Positions 1 through 7,734 of a stretch of DNA of 64,000 bases are shown here, piece by piece. The stretch lies in NCBI GenBank assembly GCA_950097015.1, contig CATNEN010000024.1:5780001-5844000 (forward strand). Direction: 5' to 3'. This DNA comes from Macrostomum hystrix (taxonomy: Eukaryota > Platyhelminthes > Macrostomidae). The position numbers were made by a program, and so were the translations under genes. The first letter of the stretch is position 1, and each line of letters opens with the position of its first letter. The notes below the pieces were generated by a model that saw only the letters and a list, made by a program, of their open reading frames with translations, had not been told where the DNA came from and searched no databases.

Positions 1-396
1 AGTGGCGAGCTGAGGGGAAAGTCGCCAGACAGCGAATACGAGCTGGACCCCAAGAACATTAAGATTGAAGCAGGCACTAGCATCGAGCATCAAGAAACGT
101 GGCCTTCCGGTGAAGAGGCCGATGATGGGGAGAAGACTCTGCTCATCGCCCAGTCGGACAATGCAACTGCGGAGCTGCCTTTGCCGGTCGCATCATCCAC
201 ACCACCGTCATTCGGTCGCATCCCGCAGCAGGATAGTAACTTGGCCCTGGATCCACTGTGGTACCAGACTCGTGCAGCTACAGGGCTGAGCGGCAGCAGC
301 AGTCGCAAGCGCAAGCTGCCATGGCCCCTGCGCAGGATGGATCCGATAAAGTTTCCAAAGCTGACGGAAGATGATGACGAAAATGATATTGAGTGA
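1..396 (+). CDS. C-terminal part of an unidentified Polinton protein (5' end outside window)
   Basis: The frame is open from the first base to a TGA at 394-396, giving the last 131 residues of a protein whose start is outside the window. The visible part is hydrophilic. It has a basic cluster (RKRKLPWPLRR) that could be a nuclear localisation signal, followed by an acidic tail (TEDDDENDIE). I do not recognise a family. Its place just upstream of the integrase, on the same strand and with no host gene between, makes it most likely another gene of the Polinton. A low-complexity Ser/Pro/Thr middle suggests a flexible tail rather than a folded domain. Confidence 0.5.
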   Translation, partial: SGELRGKSPDSEYELDPKNIKIEAGTSIEHQETWPSGEEADDGEKTLLIAQSDNATAELPLPVASSTPPSFGRIPQQDSNLALDPLWYQTRAATGLSGSSSRKRKLPWPLRRMDPIKFPKLTEDDDENDIE

Positions 397-791
397 ACTG
401 AACTGATTATTAATAATGTGACAATGAATTCTGCTTTGAGTTACGTTGAATTTTCTTAGTCGACGAAAATTTGTCATGCTACTGCTTGCAATTGCTTGAC
501 TCTACAATTTCATTCACATTTATTCAGCTAATTTTTTATATATAACTCTATAGCTTAATACTCGTAATGTTTCTTAAAAAATCTCCCTGTTCAGTGAGCA
601 GTGCGGCTGTATTGATTTGCTATTGTATCTCTTTAATCTGTGAGCCTTACATTTATGCAGTAAAACGTTTTGCCACTTATTCCGCAAAAAATAAAACAAG
701 CATAACACTCTTGTGTGCTCTGTTAATAAAAAAGCCAGCAACTTAAGAAAAAAAATTGCGTATTTTTCTTATTAATTTCTAAACATTGACT
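397..791. other. AT-rich gap before the integrase gene
   Basis: No coding frame of note. It is AT-rich, with a TATATATAA-like run at about 535-544 and a second A/T run at about 725-760. Either could belong to the integrase promoter, but neither is at a decisive distance from the ATG at 792. No hairpin or repeat was seen. Confidence 0.4.
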
Positions 792-1859
792 ATGGAAACA
801 AAATACTATAGTCCCGCTCAGCCGGCCAGTTTCTCGGGTGCATCAAAGCTACTGCATGAATTGAGGAAAACTGATCAACGCATATCTGAAAAGGGCATCA
901 AACAGTGGCTGACAGAGCAGCCAGTGTACACACTGCACAGGCCTGCTAGAAGGCGCTATCCGAGAGCACCAATCGTCGTCAGAGCAATTGATGATCAATG
1001 GGAACTTGACCTGGTTGAAATGATACCATTTGCAAAGTACAATAATGGATACAAGTACATTCTTACATGCATTGATGTGCTGTCTAAGGCTGCATGGGCC
1101 ATGGCACTAAAGAGCAAGTCAGCTGCAGAAGTAAAGTCTGCTTTCGAGAGCATTCTGAGGTGCTCAAAGCGCCAGCCTCGCACAGTCCGCACAGATCAGG
1201 GCAAAGAGTTCATCAATACGAATTTTCGGGAATTCTGCATAAGCAAAGGGATTTTAGCATTTCAAACAAATAGTGAGCAGAAAGCAGCCATCATCGAGAG
1301 ATGGAACAGAACTCTGAAGAGCAAGATGTGGAAGTATTTCACACACAAGAGCACACTGCATTGGGTTGACGTGCTGCCTAAGCTGGTAAAGTCGTACAAC
1401 AATACTTACCACAGAAGCATAAAGATGGCACCGACAAGTGTCTGCAAAGAGAATGAGTCTGAGGTCTGGATGAAGCTGTACGATGGCAAGGCAATTGAGA
1501 CAGTGAAGAAGCTGAGGAAGCCAAAGTTCAGTGAAAACCAGGCTGTGAGAATTTCCAACGCGCCCAGGCTGTTCCACAAGGGCTACAAGGCCAACTGGAG
1601 TGAGGAAGTGTGCACTGTGGTGTCCAGGGCGCCAAAGCATTACCCGTACATGTACAAGATTAAAGACATGAAGGGAGAAGAGATTCGGGGACTCTTTCAC
1701 GAGCATGAGTTGCAGGCTGTTCCGGACTCACACCGGCTCTATGTGATTGAGAAGATTTTAAAAACTGAAAAGAGAAATGGGAGAATTCGCTATCTGGTCA
1801 AGTGGGCTGGCTACAACTCCACTGGGTGGGTGGAGGAGAAAGACTTAAGAAAAGTGTAG
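792..1859 (+). CDS. Polinton integrase (RVE family) with C-terminal chromodomain
   Basis: DDE integrase that would insert the element's linear DNA into host chromatin. The catalytic triad is visible: Asp73 in WELDLVEM, Asp135 in RTDQGKEF and Glu169 in AAIIERWNRT, with 33 residues between the last two, as expected of the retroviral/Polinton core. The C terminus (about residues 317-355, YVIEKIL..RYLVKWAGY..TGWVEE) is a chromodomain, known in Polinton and chromovirus integrases as a chromatin-targeting module. The ATG at 792 is preferred over an in-frame TTG at 786. Length (355 aa) is near the family norm, and no break is seen. The next gene starts 33 nt downstream. Confidence 0.95.
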   Translation: METKYYSPAQPASFSGASKLLHELRKTDQRISEKGIKQWLTEQPVYTLHRPARRRYPRAPIVVRAIDDQWELDLVEMIPFAKYNNGYKYILTCIDVLSKAAWAMALKSKSAAEVKSAFESILRCSKRQPRTVRTDQGKEFINTNFREFCISKGILAFQTNSEQKAAIIERWNRTLKSKMWKYFTHKSTLHWVDVLPKLVKSYNNTYHRSIKMAPTSVCKENESEVWMKLYDGKAIETVKKLRKPKFSENQAVRISNAPRLFHKGYKANWSEEVCTVVSRAPKHYPYMYKIKDMKGEEIRGLFHEHELQAVPDSHRLYVIEKILKTEKRNGRIRYLVKWAGYNSTGWVEEKDLRKV

Positions 1860-1892
1860 ATAATCTATGAATATTATAATATTATAAACTCT

Positions 1893-2702
1893 ATGATGAG
1901 AAATATTGTCATCAGCAGCAGTCATGCCGAAGGTACTCCTACTGACTTTCATTTTTACCTTCCTTCACCTATTTATCTTGATCGAAATGTGGACTATGAG
2001 GTTGGTCTGGTGGAACTCCATCTGCCTGCTACATGGTTCAATGTTGACGAACCTTACTGCTTCACTCTCTCAGATGGAACAGAGCATGAAGCCCTGGTTC
2101 TTCAACCCGGACGCTTTGGCAGAGTGGAGGAGCTGGTTGAGTCTCTGAATGATCTACTAGCTAATTCCGAGTTCTATGATGCCAGAAGCGAGCGAGATGC
2201 TGAGATGGAGGCTGACGAATCAGGTCTTCTGGGGCGTCGAGGTGATGCTAAATACACTGGAATAAGATTTGACATTCATAACTCGAGAGCCGTAGTGCAG
2301 AACAACACAGTGCAAGCAGAGCTGCATCTTCCACCTAGCAAGATTCTGCAGTGGCTTGGATTCGGCAACCAGGGAGCAAAGATTCGACCCGGGCGGCTTG
2401 TCTCAGAGCACTGCATTGGCTGCCCGCGCACCAATTTAATTAATGTGCACTGCAGCATCGTTGAGTCAAGCAATTGCAACGGCAATTCACTGTTGAGAAC
2501 AGTTCGAATGAAACCTGATGCTGAATGGGGAAACTATGTGAGCAAAGTGTTTAAGAAGGCAATCTACTTTCCGATCCCGAGGATCCATTCTTTATACAGC
2601 CTTCGAGTTCAACTGCGAGACATTTTTGGCAGCCTTCTGATTGCCCATTCCTGCAGTCCCGTTCTGCTAACAGTTCAGATTCGGGAGAAAAGAATTCAAT
2701 GA
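1893..2702 (+). CDS. Polinton minor capsid (penton) protein, single jelly-roll
   Basis: 269 residues. The N-terminal part (DFHFYLPSPIYL, then YEVGLVELHLPATWFNV) matches what I know of Polinton penton-like proteins: a lipid/virion-type strand pattern followed by a 'VGL.E...P..W.N' block. The position between integrase and major capsid protein also fits the penton. It would form the pentameric vertices of a virion. The start is ATGATG at 1893; an ATTATAA motif sits a few bases upstream. The stop overlaps the next start as ATGA (2699-2702). I assign it by motif and context, not by a structure comparison. Confidence 0.75.
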   Translation: MMRNIVISSSHAEGTPTDFHFYLPSPIYLDRNVDYEVGLVELHLPATWFNVDEPYCFTLSDGTEHEALVLQPGRFGRVEELVESLNDLLANSEFYDARSERDAEMEADESGLLGRRGDAKYTGIRFDIHNSRAVVQNNTVQAELHLPPSKILQWLGFGNQGAKIRPGRLVSEHCIGCPRTNLINVHCSIVESSNCNGNSLLRTVRMKPDAEWGNYVSKVFKKAIYFPIPRIHSLYSLRVQLRDIFGSLLIAHSCSPVLLTVQIREKRIQ

Positions 2703-3082
2703 ATTACCAGCAGCTCATTCGGCAGTATTCGGGTGCGCAAACTACCAAACAACCTGCACTGTACGGCTGCGGGAGCTCACCGGGACTCATGACGTTCCAG
2801 CCTCCACCGGCTGTTTCATCAACGTTAGCTGCTGCTGATCTCATGAATGGCAACCTTGCCAAGAAGTCTTCTGTGAAATCAAAGCGAAAGAGAAGAAAGT
2901 TGTCGAAAAGCACTAGTAATCATAGTAACGGCAGTAAGAAAAAGAAGAGAGCAAGAAGGAAGCAGGCAAGGTCAAGCAAGAAAGAGCTTAAGAAGAAGTC
3001 CGGGAAGACCAAGAAAGCAACCAAAAAGAAACGAAAAGTCAGCAGGAAAACTGTGAAGCGCGTACTGGACTCTCTGTCATAG
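2699..3082 (+). CDS. Small Lys/Arg/Ser-rich basic protein (possible DNA-packaging core protein)
   Basis: 127 residues. The first ~55 are Gln/Pro/Gly-rich, and the rest is almost only Lys, Arg and Ser (for example KKKKRARRKQARSSKKELKK). Such composition is typical of virion core proteins that neutralise DNA, comparable in idea to adenovirus core proteins, but low complexity makes homology impossible to argue. It lies between the penton and major capsid genes. Its ATG overlaps the penton stop (ATGA), and only 3 nt separate its stop from the capsid start, which supports a real gene in a packed late block. Function is inferred from composition and context. Confidence 0.7.
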   Translation: MNYQQLIRQYSGAQTTKQPALYGCGSSPGLMTFQPPPAVSSTLAAADLMNGNLAKKSSVKSKRKRRKLSKSTSNHSNGSKKKKRARRKQARSSKKELKKKSGKTKKATKKKRKVSRKTVKRVLDSLS

Positions 3083-3085
3083 ACA

Positions 3086-4369
3086 ATGGCTTACGGATTC
3101 AACCCCAGGCTCGACTTGTTCAAGACACCCGTGCTGCAGACTTGCATTGAGAAATCCACCTATGTTGACATTCATCCCGTGAATTCCATTGTTGCAAACT
3201 CACCCATTGAATTTGACTGCCACCAATCAGCTGACGAGTACACTGATTTGGTGAACTCATTTCTCTACATTCGTTGCCGCATTGTGAGGCTGAATGGAGC
3301 ATTGATGAGGGAGGATGAGCTGGGTGAGGGTGGAGTTATCGCAGACAGCAGAGACAGCAACGTGCATCCGGAAAATTTTGTGTTGCCCACAGCCTTCTCA
3401 GATGTAATTGTTAGCATTAACCAGCGAATCGTCTCTGGGGGTGACCAGCTGTACCCGTACCATGCCTACTTCAAAGCACTGATGAGCTCATCCGATGCCC
3501 AGCAACTCAAATTTCACCCTGCCGGTTTCCTGGAACCCGACTCAGCTGATGAGGACCACACTGAGAACCACAGGACCTCCCAATGGAGGGAATATGCGGG
3601 ACCTCTCCTTAGCGACATTTTCCAGTGCCCTGTGTTTCTGCTGAACAATTTGCACCTGCACATCAAACTGGTGCCCAGTGATGGAGCATTTGGAATCAGA
3701 GCTCCAGCCGCCAACGACACCGCCTACAGGATGGAAATATCGCACTGCATCCTCTATCTTCGCCGAGTCAAAGTTCTGCCCCACATCAGCTTGGCTCACG
3801 AGCAGGGGCTGGCTAATCAGAATGCGCTCTACCCAATTGAGCGAACTGAAATGCAAAACTTCATCCTGCCCCAGGGAATTCAGTCAAAGAATATTGAAGG
3901 ATTCACACATGGAAAGCTCCCGAAATTCATCATGCTGGCCTTCGTCAACCACCGAGCCTTCAATGGGCACCATCATTCCAGCCCGTTCCAGTTCCAAAAC
4001 TTCAACCTGAGTCAGCTTGCTCTCAAGAAAGGGGGTGAATCCATGTGCCATGGGGCGTTTACACCTGAGAACAATTCGTTTGTGAGAGAATATTTGCACT
4101 ACCTGAAAAGCTGTCAATCTGCGAGCCACACCAACTCGGTTCCATCGATTCCCTACCAGCTCTTCTCAAACGAGAACACAGTGTTCGCATTCGATCTGAC
4201 ACCCGAGGGAGCGGCTCTGTGGTACGGGCAGAAGGAGGGAAACCTGCGGCTGGAGATTCGGTTCCGACAGGCCTTGGGTGAAGCCGTGTCCCTGATTGTC
4301 ATGTGTGTGTATGACTCACTGATTGAGGTCACCAAGCACAGGGAGCTATTGCTGGACTATTCGTCTTGA
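3086..4369 (+). CDS. Polinton major capsid protein (double jelly-roll)
   Basis: 427 residues. The N-terminal stretch (DLFKTPVLQT..., then YVDIHPVNSIV) and the block FSDVIVSINQRIVSGG..LYPYHAYF are characteristic of Polinton major capsid proteins. Downstream segments alternate short beta-type strands with loops, as expected for two jelly-roll domains. It would form trimeric hexons. The C terminus (LRLEIRFRQAL...) resembles the second barrel's last strands. No frameshift or stop interrupts it. The stop TGA (4367-4369) shares a base with the ATG of the protease gene, giving TGATG. The family identification rests on remembered motifs plus gene order. Confidence 0.85.
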   Translation: MAYGFNPRLDLFKTPVLQTCIEKSTYVDIHPVNSIVANSPIEFDCHQSADEYTDLVNSFLYIRCRIVRLNGALMREDELGEGGVIADSRDSNVHPENFVLPTAFSDVIVSINQRIVSGGDQLYPYHAYFKALMSSSDAQQLKFHPAGFLEPDSADEDHTENHRTSQWREYAGPLLSDIFQCPVFLLNNLHLHIKLVPSDGAFGIRAPAANDTAYRMEISHCILYLRRVKVLPHISLAHEQGLANQNALYPIERTEMQNFILPQGIQSKNIEGFTHGKLPKFIMLAFVNHRAFNGHHHSSPFQFQNFNLSQLALKKGGESMCHGAFTPENNSFVREYLHYLKSCQSASHTNSVPSIPYQLFSNENTVFAFDLTPEGAALWYGQKEGNLRLEIRFRQALGEAVSLIVMCVYDSLIEVTKHRELLLDYSS

Positions 4370-4773
4370 TGAATATTGGCATGGATGTCCTTCAACTGTT
4401 TTCTCTTGCTAGATCCTTCCTGCCCAGCAGTCAAATCCTGATAGTCACACTTTGCCCGAAGCAGAAGACCTGCACAATAAACCGGGGTGGCAGAACGCAT
4501 GTGGAAATTCCCCATCACAACAAAATTACATTCTTCTTGATAAAGCACAGCGTCTCGTTTGGTCACTGGGTTGCTTGTTACTTTGGTAATGGAAATACAG
4601 TTGAATTATTTGATTCTCTCGGTTGGAATGCACAAACTCTTAGTGCTATTCACAATTTTCTTGCAAATAAATTAAAGTTTCCATTCCGCATGCTTTGTAA
4701 TGTTAATCGAATCCAATGCCGCCACTCAGACAAGTGCGGAATTTTCTGTCTCTATTTTCTTATCAAAGATTGA
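4369..4773 (+). CDS. Adenain-like cysteine protease (maturation protease)
   Basis: 134 residues from the ATG at 4369, in the C5/C48 (adenain/ULP) fold family. The catalytic residues can be placed in order: His66 in FGHWVACYF, Asp82 in ELFDSLGW, Gln116 in NRIQ and Cys123 in KCGIFCLYFL. In adenoviruses and Polintons this enzyme cleaves virion precursors. It is shorter than adenovirus protease (about 200 aa) but typical for Polintons. The alternative upstream TTG adds only one residue. It overlaps the capsid stop by one base. A 155-nt gap follows before the ATPase gene. Confidence 0.9.
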   Translation: MNIGMDVLQLFSLARSFLPSSQILIVTLCPKQKTCTINRGGRTHVEIPHHNKITFFLIKHSVSFGHWVACYFGNGNTVELFDSLGWNAQTLSAIHNFLANKLKFPFRMLCNVNRIQCRHSDKCGIFCLYFLIKD

Positions 4774-4928
4774 TTTCGAAAAGTTCATTTGAATTGGTTC
4801 TGCTAAGCCTACACGTGAAGAAAAACTGTCCATTGAATGAAAGAGTGCTTTGCCAGTTTGAAGCCAGCTTAAGAAAAAGAGTGTTTCGGAGCAAAAAAAT
4901 AAAATTGTTGTAATAAAGCCTGAAAGAC

Positions 4929-5576
4929 ATGGAAGCAGAAAAAGTGTACTATGATGTGCGCCTGCGGCAGGGCAGCTGCATGATTGTCTGCGGACCCACA
5001 AATGCTGGAAAGACAACCTTCGTGAAGCATCTAATCCAGTACAGGGATGTATTATTCGACGTCCAGCCTGGGAGAGTGCTCTGGTACTATGGGATCCCAC
5101 AGCCAGCGCATGCTGAGTTGAGCAGTCGTGGTGTGCAATTGCATCAGGGATTCCCAACCAACTTTGAGAGCTCATTGATGAGCAATGATTTGGTTATTTT
5201 TGATGATATGATTGATGAAACTTCTAATTCTGCTTCAATGCGAAATACTTTCACTGGACTCGCCCATCATCTGCCATGCTTTCTTGTAATTCTCACTCAG
5301 AATATGTTTTTCAAGGGCAAAGAGTCGCGGACCATGAGCTTGAACGCGATGTACTTTGTGATCCTAAAAAACCCCAGAGACCAGCTGCAGATCGCTGCAT
5401 TGGGCAGGCAGTGTTTTCCAGAGAAGCCTGGCTTCCTGCTTGCTGTGTTTAAGCATGTCACAGCGCAGGGCAGGGGGACCTACCTATTTCTGGATTTTCA
5501 CCCTTGCACTCCTGATGAGTTGCGAGTGCGAGCCAGAATTCTGCCCAATCAGAGGCCACATCTGGTTTATGCTTAA
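4929..5576 (+). CDS. Genome-packaging ATPase (FtsK/HerA-like)
   Basis: 215 residues. Walker A is GPTNAGKTT (residues 22-30). Walker B is LVIFDD (88-93), followed by a polar TQN (sensor-like) at the end of the next strand. This is the A32-like packaging ATPase of Polintons, adenoviruses' functional counterparts and large DNA viruses; it would drive DNA into preformed capsids. All motifs are intact. The ATG at 4929 follows an A-rich leader (AATAAAGCCTGAAAGAC). The end (TAA 5574-5576) overlaps the start of the next gene by 8 nt. Confidence 0.92.
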   Translation: MEAEKVYYDVRLRQGSCMIVCGPTNAGKTTFVKHLIQYRDVLFDVQPGRVLWYYGIPQPAHAELSSRGVQLHQGFPTNFESSLMSNDLVIFDDMIDETSNSASMRNTFTGLAHHLPCFLVILTQNMFFKGKESRTMSLNAMYFVILKNPRDQLQIAALGRQCFPEKPGFLLAVFKHVTAQGRGTYLFLDFHPCTPDELRVRARILPNQRPHLVYA

Positions 5577-5931
5577 GAATAGGTTGAAAATGTATCTTGC
5601 CCGAATTATTGCAACAATGGAAGTGTTCGAAACTCATCAAAGCTTATTTGAAGTCCTTGCCTCACCCAAATATACAATTAGCCTCAAGCGCGCAATAATA
5701 AAGCTGGGTCCGACTGGAGTTTGCACTTTTCTTGTCGAGGCCTGTTACAACCTATTGAAAGACAATTTGCCATTTTCTCTTGTTGAAAAGACAGCGCTAT
5801 TGAAATCTAAAAAGATAATCCGCGAAATTCCCCGGCAAAGAAAAAAGAGTGACTTACTTAAATATTATTTTATCAAAATCCTTCCAATTCTGCTGAAGCT
5901 GGTCAAAAGGAAGAGAAGAGGAGATGCATAA
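5569..5931 (+). CDS. Small conserved Polinton protein, basic with hydrophobic C-terminal segment
   Basis: 120 residues from the ATG at 5569, which lies inside the ATPase stop region. An open frame extends further upstream, but that part overprints the ATPase, so 5569 is preferred. The core (LLKDNLPFSLVEKTALLKSK) matches a recurring 'NLLKGNLPL' type block that I remember in small Polinton proteins of cnidarians and molluscs. It is followed by a Lys/Arg-rich part and an amphipathic stretch (YFIKILPILLKLVKRK). The last segment could act on membranes, as adenovirus protein VI does, but that is inference. The stop overlaps the next ATG (5924). Confidence 0.7.
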   Translation: MLKNRLKMYLARIIATMEVFETHQSLFEVLASPKYTISLKRAIIKLGPTGVCTFLVEACYNLLKDNLPFSLVEKTALLKSKKIIREIPRQRKKSDLLKYYFIKILPILLKLVKRKRRGDA

Positions 5932-6613
5932 ATTCACTGAGATGGTTCTCATTTCAAGGTCCGAATATGAAATGCTAAAGAGGAGTGTCAAACCCATGGA
6001 GTCTGTGAGTGACACGGCCACAAAGCAAGCACAATTGAAATGCGATGATATCTTGTTGACCGAAGACTATCCAGATGATATGAAGGCAGCACTGTACCAG
6101 AGTGCCATGAAGAACTTGCTGGCGAAGCGAAAGCAGGCAGGAAAGGAAACAGCATCAGAAGAGAAAAAAGCAAAGATTGTGAAACCCGAGATGCCTCTAA
6201 GAAGCTGGGAAGAAAAAATCTGCCAGTCAGTGCCACAGAAGTTCAAACCCAGGGCTCGCAGTCTATGGGCCACCCTATCTGGCAGCCAGTCTGCTATCCG
6301 GGTGTCCGATAATGGGGAGGTGAATATTTCTGGGAACTCGATCCCTGCCTCAAACATAGTGGATTTAATTCTGCACACAGTGAAGGACTCAAAAAGTTCC
6401 AGTGAGCCTGTGGGATGGGCCGCTTTCAGTGAGTTGCTGCGCCAAAAGAATCTCAATGTGCCAATGTCAGCCGTAGGAAAATCTGTACAGAAAGAAATTT
6501 TGGACCCAATTTTGAGTGAAGAGGCACAGCCCTCACTCAAGGGACTGGGCAGCAAGTCTGCTTGGCTGAGGTTAAACAGGGAGAGAAAAAAGTATTTAAG
6601 AAAGGGAGGATAA
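5924..6613 (+). CDS. Conserved Polinton protein of unknown function (SNIVDL family)
   Basis: 229 residues. The N-terminal half is charged and coiled-coil-like (Lys/Glu-rich, residues ~25-90). The C-terminal half contains PQKFKPRARSLWATL..., GNSIPASNIVDLIL and PVGWAAFSELLRQKN, a series I associate with uncharacterised proteins encoded next to capsid genes in animal Polintons. No catalytic motif is visible. It starts within the previous gene (8-nt overlap including the TAA at 5929-5931). It may be a scaffold or internal virion protein; that is a guess from position and composition. Confidence 0.7.
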   Translation: MHKFTEMVLISRSEYEMLKRSVKPMESVSDTATKQAQLKCDDILLTEDYPDDMKAALYQSAMKNLLAKRKQAGKETASEEKKAKIVKPEMPLRSWEEKICQSVPQKFKPRARSLWATLSGSQSAIRVSDNGEVNISGNSIPASNIVDLILHTVKDSKSSSEPVGWAAFSELLRQKNLNVPMSAVGKSVQKEILDPILSEEAQPSLKGLGSKSAWLRLNRERKKYLRKGG

Positions 6614-6650
6614 TCGAATTCTGCTGGTTTCAAGGCACGGTCGCTTGAGC

Positions 6651-7499
6651 ATGAACTACATAGACATTCAGGGCTTCCCGTGCGACGGAGAGAATGATGA
6701 CTTCATCGTGAAGGAGTTGGCGATCCTTGAAGTCAGGAAAGGAAGCTATCACATTTCCCACCATGTGTACGCACCGCCATATGATTGGCAGAGAGTTTCA
6801 CCTGACATACGAACGTATTACAATCAGCTTTCCAAAAATCTACATAAGCTCAAGTGGACCGATGGAACTCGACCATATTTTCAATTAGCTGATGACATTG
6901 TGAGCATTGGTAGCGGCGTCAACTGGACAAGCGGAGAGAAGAAAACTATTTTTCTAACTGAGTTACTTGGCAGACTGGTCTACAATCTAGACGATTTGGG
7001 CCCGCCTTTGAGCGATGAGTCAGACACTGGCTGTGCAATGAAAAATGTTCTACTGTACTACAGCTGGCTGAAGCCAACATTTTGTGTCAACTTAAGAAGC
7101 GACAAGTGCTTGTGGCATAAGAGCTCAAGAGACTGTAGCAGCAGCAACAGCCATATCAACACTCAAAATGAGCAGAGGAGCTGCAACCCTGAGTGTCACC
7201 AACCTTGTTGGTGGAGTGGATCTGAGACTGAATGGAGGCAGGGGCGCCCAGCTTCCTCTAAGGGAGCTGGCTCTGAGCATGGCTCATGTGATTTATCGCC
7301 CCGTGTGGCCCAGAGTGCTCATCAAGCGGATGCGGAATCCCAGAGTCACCCTACTGCTCTATCCCACCGGCCAGCTCAGCATCTGTGGAGCAAAGAGCTA
7401 CGCCGACTCGGTCAGGGCTGCCCGGCGCTTCATCGCTATGCTGCATCGCCGAGTGCCGGCTCAACTGCTGCCTCGTCAAGCTTTCTGTGTGAGAATTAA
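6651..7499 (+). CDS. DIQGF/KELAI-type Polinton protein, C-terminal part doubtful
   Basis: The N-terminal ~145 residues (YIDIQGFPCDG, VKELAILEVRKG, SGEKKTIFLTELL, CAMKNVLLYYSWLKP) match a small family that I recall from Polintons and related elements, perhaps an RNase H-fold nuclease; the family name is not certain. In relatives the protein ends near the CA.KN...WL block, here about position 7085. The remaining ~135 codons are Ser/His/Gln-rich. They overlap the TBP-like gene (7168-7734) by 332 nt in another frame and are probably not conserved protein. The start is ATG 6651; an in-frame TTG at 6645 is less likely. Confidence 0.65.
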   Translation: MNYIDIQGFPCDGENDDFIVKELAILEVRKGSYHISHHVYAPPYDWQRVSPDIRTYYNQLSKNLHKLKWTDGTRPYFQLADDIVSIGSGVNWTSGEKKTIFLTELLGRLVYNLDDLGPPLSDESDTGCAMKNVLLYYSWLKPTFCVNLRSDKCLWHKSSRDCSSSNSHINTQNEQRSCNPECHQPCWWSGSETEWRQGRPASSKGAGSEHGSCDLSPRVAQSAHQADAESQSHPTALSHRPAQHLWSKELRRLGQGCPALHRYAASPSAGSTAASSSFLCEN

Positions 7500-7734
7500 G
7501 ACTATTACTGCTAGGGGAAACCTTGAATTATGCGGTGCTTTATCCCTGTCTACTTTAAACAGTATTCTACCCGCTGCGAACTATGAACCTGAATCCTTTT
7601 CTGCTTTGATTTGTAAACTCCGTTTTTGTAAGTGTTTGCTTTTCCATAACGGCTCGTTTGTTCTCAGTGGAGCTCGCTCTCTGAGTCAATTGCGCTCCGA
7701 TGCTGAGTACCTTGCAACACTCATCCCTTCTTGA
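7168..7734 (+). CDS. TATA-box-binding-protein-like (TBP-like) protein
   Basis: 188 residues with two tandem TBP-type repeats. Repeat 1 (about residues 9-92) has VTNLVGGVDL, then MRNPRVTLLLYPTGQL and SICGAKS..DSVRAARRFI, the pattern of TBP's basic strand, 'G..V.TGAK' turn and helix. Repeat 2 (about 107-186) has YEPESFSALI, CLLFHNGSFVLSGAR and a last helix. Of the four DNA-intercalating Phe positions of TBP, both in repeat 2 are Phe; in repeat 1 one is Tyr and the other aligns with Pro beside Trp. ATG 7168 is the first Met of the frame. It is the last gene of the left arm. TBP genes are known in giant viruses, but I do not recall one in the standard Polinton set. Confidence 0.8.
   Translation: MSRGAATLSVTNLVGGVDLRLNGGRGAQLPLRELALSMAHVIYRPVWPRVLIKRMRNPRVTLLLYPTGQLSICGAKSYADSVRAARRFIAMLHRRVPAQLLPRQAFCVRIKTITARGNLELCGALSLSTLNSILPAANYEPESFSALICKLRFCKCLLFHNGSFVLSGARSLSQLRSDAEYLATLIPS

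Noticed and set aside
1-6. Window beginning AGTGGC as a Polinton terminus (Polinton ends start with AG)
   Set aside because: An open coding frame runs in from base 1, and no inverted partner was found on the right, so this is chance.
5505-5535. CTGATGAG, a hammerhead-ribozyme core motif
   Set aside because: It lies in the ATPase coding sequence, and no GAAA partner or flanking stems are found; other CTGATGA sites also lie in coding DNA.
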